From: Ehretia macrophylla
Lineage: Eukaryota; Streptophyta; Magnoliopsida; Boraginales; Ehretiaceae
Assembly (NCBI GenBank): GCA_037974665.1
Contig: CM075777.1
Coordinates: 15,399,001 to 15,463,000, forward strand
Direction: 5' to 3'
DNA length: 64,000 nucleotides
The first letter of the stretch is position 1, and each line of letters opens with the position of its first letter. A program made the translations under genes and the position numbers. This document shows, in pieces, positions 44,162-56,600 of this stretch. Below the pieces are notes generated by a model, which saw only the letters and a program-made list of their open reading frames with translations, was not told where the DNA came from and made no database searches.

Positions 44162-45628
44162 TGTTACGAATCATGCATGGTATTTAAAATTTTATAATCA
44201 GAATAAACGCAGCGAAAATTAATACTCATTCATCCGTTCATGGCTAATTACGTAGATTACAATATGCATAAATAATCAGCTATTAAATATGCATTAAAAG
44301 ATTTTAGGATTACCTTTACGATGTCGAATCCGATGTAGGATTTGAACAATCCAGAGCTCCCTAATTGTGAAGCCTCCGAAAGTATCTACACGAGATCTGA
44401 GCCATCAATCAACCAAACTCCCACTACGAGTTTTAGAGAAAAATATATTTGCTACAAAAGACATGATTTGTGCTAGTTTTTCTGTCTGTCATAGTTTCCT
44501 ATTTATAGGAAACACTAGACATATTAGAGCTAACTTTTGGGCTAGTCCTAATTACTAGACTTAGACTAATTAAATGATTGGACTAATATTTCAATCTAAT
44601 CAGTCTTAAGTCCAATTAAATATTAGACTCTTCTAATATTTAATTTATTTTTCTCGCTGATTAATTCCAAATCTCTTTTGTGTGTGACCTCTCGGGTTCA
44701 TAATTAATTGACAGTGAAATAATATTAATCCAATTAATATTTAATTAGAACTCTTCTAATTTAATTCTCGCAAGTCGTGAGTGATACCTAGCAGTATATC
44801 ACAACTACCCAACTAATAATGAAGTAAATTCTACGAACCCTTAGTAATTATCATGCAACTAATTTCTTTTGTCTGAATCATCCCGATTGAGTCAGAGTCA
44901 TGGATAGGGTCGTCAAACTCTATTACTCAATCATATGTCCAAATCTATATAATCAGTAACTTATGAATAATACGTGGAACGACTTCCACTATTCTACCTC
45001 GGCCAAGGATTTCTAGTTACTCGATTAATAGATCGCATAGGATCCCTAATTGACAGATTCCATATCTACACACACATATCTCCATGTCGGAATAGATCAT
45101 AACCACTAAGTACATTATCCAATCCTTGGTAAGGACTAGTTTTATTGCACTAGCAAATTACAGTATCCTTAACACAAGATAACCATGGTGTCTCAAGTCT
45201 AAGGACTAATTGCACCATTACACTGTACAACGAATTATTGACCATTCCATGTAATTCGTTGTACTAGCGGTCATATCCAGTCACTTGTTCTTAATAAACA
45301 CTTATACATCTAGCCTTACGATACGAGACTAATCGCTCAAATTAATATCTCATATTATTTGGATGACAGATTGAAATCCTATCTTTCCAGATAAATTAAC
45401 GACCAATTAATTTATCTTACGATCGGGGACTATTTTAGAATATATTTATGAATATAAATTATGTCACTGATATCCTTACTCTTAAGGATATCATCTATAA
45501 ATATTATTCTATAGACTTTTATTTAAATAGTTAATCGTATTAAATGATATTTAAATAAACTGTCCAAATTAAATAAATAATATAATTATTATGTCCTAAA
45601 ATTGGCTTTTAGGACATATAATCCAACA
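44162..45628 (-). repeat. 3' LTR of the copia element (1467 bp)
   Basis: It pairs with 51345-52813 along its full length. A purine tract on the minus strand lies just beyond 45628. Confidence 0.85.
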
Positions 45629-48600
45629 ATCCCCCAGTTGCACTAAAGTCAATTACTCTGGTATCTCATACCCATCTTCTCAAGATGGTAATATAATGAC
45701 TGATGAATCATTGCCTTAGTCAGTGGACTAGCACCGTCAATTGTTGACGTTATTTACTGCATAATATCATTCTTCCCACAATCTTTGATCAATGTGGTAA
45801 TGCCTCTTTAACTCGCTTGGATCTCTAGTGAGACCTAGGTTTCTTAGCTTGCGCTACAGTTCCATTGTCGTCACAGCACTACCCGTTGACTTAATGGAAA
45901 GAACCATCCTAAGTTTAATTACGAACTACTAAATCCAAACTGCTTCATCTTGTTACATTTGATGCAACGATGTACTCAACCTCTGTAGTGGAATCTGGAG
46001 TTGTACTCTGTTTGGAACCTTTCCAACTAAGTACTCTTCTACTAATGGTGAGAATAAACCCATATATGGATTTTCAATAATGCACTTCAGACTCTCAGTC
46101 TGGATTTGTAAAACTTTAAGTTTCACTTTCTCCATATACCAAGAACATTTCTTCAGTGTTTCTCAAGTGCTTAAGAATGTTATTGATTGCTTTCCAGCGT
46201 TCCTAACCTGGATCAGACAGACATCTGCTTATAACACTTATAGCATTTATGATATCATGTCTTTGTGCACAGCATGACGAATATAAGATTCTTAATTGCT
46301 GCAGCACTTTGAACTTTATGTGTCCAGTCTCTTTCTCTTTAGCAGTTTTAGGACTCACAGCCCTAGAGAGATAAATGTCATGTCTTAAAAGAGAACGATT
46401 CTCTTTTAAAATCCATATACATATTAAACACCTTTAATACCTTTTTGGGAAAAACCCTTTAATCCTTTTGATCTATCGCTATAGATTAACTTCCAAGGAT
46501 TTAGGCGCATTATCCCAAAATTTTACTTGGAGAATTTATTTGAATAAGACCTACTTGTGTTGTCAAGATTCATCTTCATTCTTAATGAAGTCAATCGAAT
46601 GTTCTAGATTCTTTAGGCTTGGTTAAGTCCATAAATGGATCCCTTTAGCTTGCACTCTTTGTGACTCATCACTGGACTCAAAACATAATGGCTATCCCAT
46701 ATTAATGTCTTCACTCATGAAGTCATTATGGAATGCCGTTTTGACATCCATTTACCATATCTCATAATAGTAGTGTGCAACTATGGCCAATAAATCATAA
46801 TGAATTTCAACAATTGGTGAAAACATTTTTTCATAGTCAACTCCTTGCCTATGATAATAATTTTTCACCATTTGTCTTAAAAGGTCTCCACCTTTTATCC
46901 ATTTAAGATTTTATGGCCTTAAGCCATTTAAGCTCATGTCAAACATAGATTTTCATAATTGACAAAAACATCAACATGATTATTGTCATCTTATTAATTT
47001 GGAAAAACTGTGAAATAATCAGTTGCTCTTGGATTGGGTTTTCTAGCATCAAATCCTAGATTTGACTCAGGCCAACTGGTTGTTTAGTGACTCGTACTGA
47101 GTCATATTTTTCTTCCCACACTATCTTCTTAGATGAATTATTCTTCCAAGAAGAAGTTGTACTTGCCAACATACTCTCTAGTCAGCAAGGGAATAAAAGT
47201 TATATCCCAACGAATCGTTGGGATAACCAGTAACCTTGTCCAATCTCATTTCCAATTTATCAATCTCAAGCCTTTGATTGAAAGCAGGATAACCCTCATT
47301 CTTAACACCTTAAGACTAGGTATCCTGTTTTCCCATATCTTATATGAAGTACTTAAGATTAATTTGGAAATGACCTTATCCAAGAGATGGACTGCTATAA
47401 AGAGAATATAGGCTTACAGGCTAAATTATAAATCAACATAGTTTATCATTTACTAGACCATGTCCAACAAGGTCCAACTCATTCTCTCCGACAACTCATC
47501 AAACATCGGAGTACCAGAAGGAGTTAATGAAATAACTATGTTATTTTCTTTGAGATATTATTAGAAATTGAGGCTAAGAACTCTTCATGATCTCATCATT
47601 AAGACTTATTTCTCATTTCTAGTTTGATTTGCTACTTTAGCTTTGAATTCTTTGAACACCTCAGACGAATTAGATCCATACTTATGACAATCATAAATAT
47701 ATGTAAGGTAGCTAAATCCTTATTGGGTTATTTCTCCAAATGGCCCACATACATCCTTGTGTTTAAACCCTAAATATTTGTAGTCCTTTGACTTTGTCCT
47801 ACAAAGGGCAATTTGATCATTTTTAAGAACACAAGATCCACGTGTTGGAAATGTCCCGAGGCCTCAACGGCTTACCAGTCATTCTTTCACCAATCGAGTG
47901 ATTTTTGTTTCTCCTTTATGACCTAATCGTAAGTGCCACAATAATTTAGTGTTATCTGTATCTCTTGATTTCTCATATTACTCGTTTATCTTGCCATCAC
48001 GTCTTATATCATGCATATAAAACTTGTTCATTAATTTACCAGTGTCAATTCATTTATTTCCCAAATAAATGAAACACATGAACAACAATTATTCCAAAAT
48101 AAATGAACAACCAGATGGGTAAACGAGAAGATGAGATATATTTATAGGGACATCTATTTCTCTTCAAACTCTTTTGAAGTCCTTTGAAATTTCCTCTATT
48201 AGTAGTTCTCCTTTCTTGCAATGAAAATAATTTTCTTTTACCAATTAAATTCCACCTTTCCAAATCTACCCTTGATACATGACTCTCAAGTCCAAAGGTT
48301 GTGTCAAATGTATTCACATGGATAAATTCATTATGAATGATAAGAGAAAACTAAGAATTGACCTTGAGGATTAGATTTGTCTGCATGTGATAAACCATGA
48401 ATAAACTCATGGACTCAAGATTCTCATCCTGAGTACACATGCTCTGAAATCAATTCCTCTAGTTATTATTTGGAATAATTTTCTAGATATTTCATATCTA
48501 CCACTAGATATCTCATACCTAGTTGTCCTATATTGCTTACTTTACAACTCTTGTAAGTAATTAATGATGGATACATTATCCATGCTCTCTTGTATCTTCT

Positions 48601-51344
48601 TGACAACTTATTTCGGTATCTAGAACATGTATGATTTTCTTAGATTTAAGAACAATTTTCAAAACATTGAGCTAGTCATCGAAGCTTGGTCTAGTAAAAA
48701 ATAGAAGGGTGGGGATCATATCCGAAATTATAGATATGAAGTAAGTTCTTAGAGTAGTAGATAATTATAATATTAACCATTTGATTAGTGTATTTAAATC
48801 AAATAGTAACCCCCATTAATTTTTTGAATCCCACACTTTCCTAGTGGAAAACGAAAAAATAATAAGGTGTTTTTCTTAGTGGAATTAGGGGCCCATTTAC
48901 TTTAACCCATCTCACATTTTAGATTTTTGGTGAAGTTAAAACAAATACGTGAATAACCTCTTTATTCAATGTATCTCATACAAATTTCAATTATTCTTGT
49001 CTCTAATCCTTTCGACCTCACATTATAGATTTTTGGTCTTCAAGATCATTTAAGTTACACCCATTATCTTGAAAAACTTAGATCAATGCAAAACTGACAC
49101 CTCACATTATAGATTTTTGGTGGCCAGTGAGAATCCATATTTCCCGCATCTCATGCTTATATAGACTTAGTTCATATATTGATACAAATAAATAACCCCT
49201 ATGTGTCCATAGCTAGCTACTTACTTGCCCAACACATAAACCAATCTACGATAACAAAAGGCAATGATATAATCTTCTCAAGACTACACCATTATTAACT
49301 TAATAATTAATTTGAGAAGATTTGCTGGTCTTTAATTTAGGTCTCACTTTTCACATGCTTCTAATTTCAATTTATCGCATAAATAAATGCATAGAATAAA
49401 ATAGGATAATCACGGACTAGAAGCACTATCAACCCAAGTCACTGGGTTGAATACCTAAATCAAATAAAGGGCCCATAAGATAGGTTCATGGGCTGCTCCT
49501 CATCGGCTTTACAAAACTCCTTTCGCGAATTGGGTCCACCAACTCTTGATATCTTCATCTTGATCTTCCATTGTATTTATGTACATAGATTCCTAATCTA
49601 GTAGGGATACATAAAAGGGAATAGGGTTTGACATATTTAAAACAAGGATAAGAGGCATGCAAGCCCCATTTTAAAATATTACATAAAACCCAAAATGGGT
49701 AAATAAATTAAATAATGACATTCATTCATCCATTCATTCATACAAGACTACTCCATGATCACCCACATAAATAACAAATAATAATAAAAAGTAATCCACG
49801 AATATAGCACAATTAGTCTCCTAATATAACCTTATTATATTAGGTTCATCCAATTAATAAACCCCTATATTAATTTGGATTCTTAAATATCTCATATTTA
49901 AATAAATATAATCTCATTATATTTATAGTAATTAATTAATAAAAAATTTATTAATTAACTACAAGTATATCACAATTAATTTTCTAATATAAACTCTTTA
50001 TAATATATCTTTCAATTTAATAAACTTTTTATTAAATTTATTCCATAAATATCTCATATTTACAAGACATAAATATAATCAAATTATATTTAATAATTGA
50101 TAAACTATTTATTAATCTAAAGTGTCAAGAATATATTTGAGCTACTTTAATTAATTTTGTCAAACAAAATTAATTAAACAAACTAGACTTTAAAAATTAA
50201 AATAAGTCCAACCTATTTTAATTAAGTCAAAGTCCAAAAATCCAACAATCCAATTCAAAAAAATAGTCCATACTATTCATACCCAAGTCTGAATTAAGTT
50301 TGGCCCAATATAGACCATAAAAGAGAAGTATGCTAATTTTAAACACTTTAAAATAGCCCAAACATTATAAGCCCACTTAGCTTAATTCAGACCTTTAAAA
50401 ATAGTCCACACTAAAATTTATTTTAAATTCCGAATTAAATTAGCCCAAATCACTTTGCCTATTAGCCCAAGATAAAAGAAAAATAAAAGAATAAAACCCT
50501 AAACCCATTAACTAAACCCAACAACTTGGGTTTGGGTTTGGGTCTTGACCCAGATCCAGATCCAAAACCCATATCCGAATCTGGGTCGGGTTAGAAACCC
50601 GAACCCAAAAAATAATTTTTTTTTTCTCTTTCTTCTTTCTTCTGCGCCACTACCCTACCCCTTTCTTCCCTTCTTCTCGCGACAAAACAATATTGCCGCT
50701 GCCATGTTGCTACTGCCATATGCAGCCACCGCCCAAGGTCTCCACCTCGCGCAACTGCTGAGCAACCGTTAGCACGAGGCAGTGGCTTCGCGCTGGGGGC
50801 TACTCCACCGTGAGCAGCCATGGCCGCCTCAAGGAGCAGCCGTGCCTCCTGCTACGAGGAGCAACAATGCCACGGCTCCTCCTTCCTTCTTCCCCTTGGG
50901 GCAGCCCAGCTGACCCAAGGGTGGTAGAGGTTGCAGCCATGGTGAAGGCAAATGGGTATGCAGCAATTTCGAAAAAAAAAAAACCCTTTTTTTTTATTAA
51001 TAAAAACACATTCAAAACAGTTTTGAAATTTTAATAAAACAATTTTATAAAATTAAATATGCAGTTTCATTCAAACTGATTTCAAAACAATTTTTGAATT
51101 GTTTATCACATAAAACAAATATTAGTTTTATAAAATAATTTTTACAAAACTAAATTTGGAAATAATTTTCAGGGCTACAATTTTATCAAATTAAATTTAT
51201 AGGCCTACAAAATTAATAGATTCAAGATCTACCAATCTAACAGTTTCACAAACTATTCAAATTGACACTATTAATTGTGCTATACAATTTTGTGCTAAAA
51301 TCAAATAACCACGTAAAAGGCATGAATTGTGGCTTTGATACCAC
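45629..51344 (-). pseudogene. Internal region of the copia element (fossil)
   Basis: Short copia-like peptides in pol order are visible on the minus strand only, with no long frame left. Toward 50500-50960 the leader holds repeated GGGTTTGGGTTTGGGTC-like sequence and a GC-rich stretch, whose ORFs (50545-51034) are not supported as genes. Confidence 0.65.
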
Positions 51345-52813
51345 TATTACGAATCGTGCATGGTATTTAAAATTTTATAATCAGAATAAATGCAGCGAAA
51401 ATTAATACTCATGCATCCGTTCATGGATAATTACGTAGATTACAACATACATAAATAATCAGCTATTAAATATGCATTAAAAGATTTTAGGATTACCTTT
51501 ACGATGTCGAATCCGATGTAGGATTTGAACAATCCAAAGCTCTCCAATTGTGAAGCCTTTGAAAGTATCCACACGAGATCCGAGCCATCAATCAGCAAAA
51601 CCCCCACTACGAGTTTTAGAGAAAAATATATTTGCTATGAAAGACATAATTTGTGCTAGTTTTTCTGTCTGTCATAGTTTCCTATTTATAAGAAACACTA
51701 GACATATTAGAGCTAGCTTTTGAGCTAGTCCTAATTACTGGACTTGGTCTAATTAAATGATTGGATTAATATTCTAATCTAATCAGTCTTAAGTCCAATT
51801 AAATATTAGACTCTTCTAATATTTAATTTATTTTTCTCGCTGATTAATTCCAAATCTCTTTTGTGTGTAACCTCTAGGGTTCATAATTAATTGGCAGCGA
51901 ACTAATATTAATCCAATTAATATTTAATTAGAACTCTTCTAATTTAATTCTCGCAAGTCGCGAGTGATACCTAGCAGTATATCACGATTACCCAACTAAT
52001 AATGAAGTGTAAATTCTATGAACCCTTAGTAATTATCATGCAACTAATTCCTTCTGTCTGAATCATCCCAATTGAGCCAGAGTCATGGATAGGGTCGTCA
52101 AACTCTATTACTCAATCATATGTCCAAATCTATCTAATCAATAACTTATAAATAATACATGGAACGACTTCTACTATTCTACCTCGGCCAAGGATTTCTA
52201 GTTACTCGATTAATAAATCGCATAGGATCCCTAATTGACATGTTTCATATTTACACACGCCTATCTCCATGCCGAAATAGATCGTAACCACTGAGAACAT
52301 TATCCAATTCTTGATGAGGACTAGTTTTATTGCACTAGCAAATTATGGTATCCCTAATACAAGAAAACCGTGGTGTCTCAAATCTAAGGACTAATTGCAC
52401 CATTACACTGTACAACGAATTATTGATCATTCCATGTAATTCGTTGTACTAGCAGTCATGTCCAGTCATTTAATCTCAACAAACACTTATACATCTACCC
52501 TTACGATACAAGACTAATTGCCCAAATCAATATCTCATATTATTTGGATGGCAGATTGCAATCCAATCTTTCCAGATAAATTAACGCCCAATTAATTTAT
52601 CTTACGATCGGGGACTATTTAAGAATATATTTATGAATATAGATTCTGTCACTCATATCTTTACTCTTAAGGATAGAATCTATAAATATTATTATATGGA
52701 CTTTTATTGAAATAGTTAATCGTATTAAATGATATTTAAATAAACTGCCCACATTAAATAAATAATATAATTATTATGTCCTAAAATTGGCTTTTAGGGC
52801 ATATAATCCAACA
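51345..52813 (-). repeat. 5' LTR of the copia element (1469 bp)
   Basis: It is directly followed on the minus strand by the Met-tRNA type primer site (about 51331-51344 on the plus numbering). Confidence 0.85.
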
Positions 52814-53420
52814 GTTAGGATTGTAATGTGTGGAGTAACGATCCCTCAGACAACTTTTCAAACCGCAAAACATGCAATGTTATTAGAGGTCCAGTTGTGG
52901 AAAAGAAATGGGCTGACCTTGTATGGAATAAAATTGTTATTCCAAGACAGAGTTTTTGTGTTTGGCTTACGTGTCTTAACAGGTTGTCAACTTTGTCCAG
53001 GTCACTGGAGTGGGGAGTAGTCAATGAAGCTAAATGTGTTTTTTGTCCTATGGGCCAAGATTGCAGGGACCACTTGTTTTTTCAATGTTCATTCACCAGA
53101 AGGATTTGGCAACACTGTGCTAGAAGATTGAGATGTGGTGATGTTGGTTTTGAGTGGGAATCCATTGTGGATAAATTGGCAAGAATGAGCAGAAGGAAAG
53201 GCTTGAAGTCAGATCTTATAAGAGCCTCACTCTGTGCTTATGTTTACAACATGTGGATTGAACGCAACAACAGAATTTACAATTCGACCGCGAATACTGA
53301 GGAACCAATTATTGGAAAAATACTTTTGGATGTTAGAGGAAAAATTTGTCTTAAACAAAAATATTTTAATAGTCTAGAAAATAGTATCATTTGTACAAAA
53401 TGGTGTATCAGCATGTGCTA
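52814..53420 (+). pseudogene. LINE ORF2 fragment, zf-RVT part, right of the copia insertion
   Basis: The frame from 52828 reads VVEKKWADLVWNKIVIPRQS, CVFCPMGQDCRDHLFFQCSF and AYVYNMWIERNNRIYNSTAN, a complete zinc-binding zf-RVT segment with its C and H residues, ending at TAA 53419-53421. This 197-residue frame is open because it is a contiguous 3' piece of ORF2. There is no RNase H domain, unlike the LINE at 30594. Confidence 0.8.
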
Positions 53421-53629
53421 AACATACTTTATGTTGGTTCATTGGAGTATAATGAAAAGATTTACTTGCATAGCAAAACAAAAATATATTTTTTGATTAC
53501 TATTTCAATTGACTAATATAAAGAAAAGAGTTAAATGATACAAAAATAAATTAAAAGGTAAATCGTTACACTAACAATATATTAAGGGGACAAATTAATT
53601 TTTCATATGGAAATTGTTTCACCAAATTG
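53421..53629. other. Short AT-rich spacer upstream of the PPR pseudogene
   Basis: It presumably contains the decayed promoter of the split PPR copy. No element was recognised. Confidence 0.4.
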
Positions 53630-56600
53630 GATGCTAAAGATGAAGAACAGCAACACAGTAGCTGTGACGCCCGGCTCCCAGTGCATGCATTTATCATTCA
53701 TGTGCATTTATGTGTGCAACTATTTGTTTAAATGTCTATTTTTCCTATAAAATGCTATTAAATGTTTATTTACTTTCTATGTGCTAATATTTGTCAAATT
53801 GCTTTTAAATTTCAAAATTTTGAGTTTATTTACTTTAGTAAATAATAAATGAACATTTAAATTATTTTCATCAAAGACTTTTTAATAAAACTTGCATTTA
53901 AAAAGTTTTCTATTAAATTGAGCCCGAACTAAAAATTTTATTATATTATTTCCTGAATTTTATATTTTTCTATTATTACTTAACTTATAATTAGCCTACG
54001 TTCACAAAAATTATATTCATTGCATATATGACGAGTGATTTGCAAAAATATATTGATATTATATGAATAGTAAAATTATGTATTATTTTGGACTTAAAGA
54101 AGTTTTCTTGCATTTATTCTAATACCCCTAAACTCAAATCCATTTTAACTCACAACTCAAACCCAAATCCAACCCATCAACCCATATAATCATCCTATAC
54201 ATATATATATTAAACAAAACACAAAAAATACTCAAATAAGCCAAAAAGGCAAAAAATCAGCCAAAAAAGCCAATTACGGGAATAGTATTTTTCTTGCCAA
54301 TTTTGCTCAATTTGATCTTCCAAGCTTTTCCAAGTCTTCTCCAAGTGGTTTCAAGCTTCTCCACGCCCTATCCTAGTTTCCTTGCATGTTTTTGGTGAGG
54401 GAGTTGCATCATTTTCATGGTTTAAAGTTTATGCCATGTTTTTGAATTTTTGAATTTTGCTATTATTGAGCTATAACATGTTTGTTTCTTGTTTTATATA
54501 GTATGTATACATGCTAGAGAACATCCATATGCAATATTATAGCTTGGTGTTGAGTTTTTAGCAAGGTGTCATTTGAAGAAGATGATGAATAGTAGAATTT
54601 CTAGGGTTTTGAAAATTTGTGCAATTTAATTTGATTCAATGCTTCTAATAGTTGCTAATTAGGTCCTTGAGCACAGGAAAAATGTTAGTTGTGCTTGCCA
54701 TGTACAAAATTTGAATAATTTGATCAAATTAGGTTACTTTAATAAGGGGTTTCGGGATTAACTCAAAACCGGGCACATTTCGAGGTTATGGCTAGTCTTT
54801 ATTAATTATTGAAGCCTTAAAAGTGTCTTCGTTTCGCTTGTTTGGATTTCAGAATTGTTACTTGTAGTGTAAACCCACAAAGAGGCATTTTCGGTGTTTC
54901 CGTGTACTTGTGCTCTAGGTTATGATTTGGATGCTCTAAATGAGGTATTTAGGTATTCTTAAATTGGTAGGATGGTTAGCTAACTTAACTTGATCATTGA
55001 ATTCTGGTGGGAAGCTAATTAGCCTAGTTGAACAAAGGGAGAAATGAATGAATTAAGTGTTTTGGTACTTGTATGGCCTTGTAATTGCTTATAATGTGTT
55101 TAAATGCATTTCTATAGTATATTTGAGTTATTGGTAAAATTTCGTGAAAGTATGTTGTTGATCCCCTTTGTGCACCGATGGTTATTTTCATGTTTATAAC
55201 TTATAGTCTTGTATTTCTTGTTTCTTATGCTAATCATATAATGTTATACTTGTGTGAGAGCAACCTACCTTGTTGTCCCTCATTTATATGCTTAACTTGG
55301 TACACTATTGTTGTTAGTTGAATTGGTTGGATAAATGTTTAATTGTACTTGTATGACAAGTTCATCTACTTGGAGAAGTTGTGAATTGAATCATATAGTT
55401 ACTAGTTAAAGATTGAGTAAACATGTTTATATTGCTTGTTAATTGTATTGCATATGTGAAGCTATGATTATATAACTTATTGGTTAGATGTTATATAGTG
55501 TTTCTTCTTATATGAATTATCATTGCTATGTATATATTAGTTATTATACTATTATCTTTGAGTAATACTTAGAACATTAAAGAATGTTGCGCATGTGATC
55601 ACTTGAGTTATCTGTTGTGTCAATAATTATTAGAATGCATGTTGACTAATAAAATATATTGTTAGTTATGTGAATTAAAGAGAATCAAATAGAGTTGGAT
55701 AAATTAATGACTTTATGAACTAGTTTTAGTTGAGAATAAGGAATCACTTCTTATGCATATAGTTGATTGTATTAGGTAGTGATAATTGAAGGGAATTGAT
55801 GCTTTTGGAGAATCTTGAGGGAATCTTGGCTTAAATCGTACAGGTTTGACTTCCTAAAAGGTGAGGGATTGTCATCCTTTTGTGTATTTTGGTTCATTTT
55901 CTCTTTAATAAATTGTATGACTTAGGATAATTGCTTGAATTATATTCTTTTTATATCTTAATTGATTTTGAGGGCAACCTACTTTGTTGTCCCTCCTATG
56001 TGTTATTGACTTATATTATTGTTATATTGTCATTGGATTAAGTGCATTGCATAGTGGTTGCACAACCATAGTGTTAGGGGCGGATATATTAGATATCAGC
56101 TGGGCGGCAGCGGGCTTGCCAGTGGATATTCGATCTCCATGCTCTAGTCCCTTACTCGCTTGGTCCGGAGATTGCCAGGGGGTGTTGGGTAGTAAAATTT
56201 TTGGGGTACATCTGGAGTACACCCACTGGAGTGATCGGGGTTTATGCCTACACAGCGATCGAGGTTCGTGGATCGAGGATCGTGGTTCGTGATTGAAGCC
56301 TAAGAGAATTCTGGAGTGTTGGGATTAAAGTGAAACGTATCCTTTTAATGCATGGTAACTTGTTATTTAAATTGCTCGTAGGTTGTTTAAATGCTTTACT
56401 TGTGTTAACTGTTGCATTGCATGTCCTATTAGACTATATCCCTCACTGAGCAATTGTGTTGCTCATACCTCGCTAAACATGTTTCAGGTGGTGTAGCTGG
56501 AGGAGTTGCCTTGATTGCTGTGTGTTATTGCTTGAGATTGAAGTGTTTGTCTGCTAAACTGTGGAAGGCTTTGTTCGTATTATATTATGTTCTATTTTGC

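Larger units (their letters stand above)
44162..52813 (-). mobile_element. Ty1/copia element inside a LINE, heavily broken
   Basis: LTRs at 44162-45628 and 51345-52813 enclose about 5.7 kb. On the minus strand the LTR starts TGTTGGATTATATGTCC and ends ATTCGTAACA. A primer site TGGTATCAAAGCC follows the 51345 LTR, and a purine tract (CTGGGGGA) precedes the other. Internal remnants on the minus strand include integrase (about 47560-47950), reverse transcriptase (near 46740, MDVKTAF) and RNase H (near 45970, DSTTEVEYIVAS). It has dozens of breaks. The LTRs differ by about 5-6 percent over the first 290 bases by eye, suggesting a few million years. The flanks ATCAG and GTTAG agree at 3 of 5, so no clean target duplication remains. 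Confidence 0.85.

Noticed and set aside
50545-51034. Proline-, arginine- or alanine-rich ORFs on both strands
   Set aside because: Low-complexity leader of a broken copia element, with overlapping frames on both strands.
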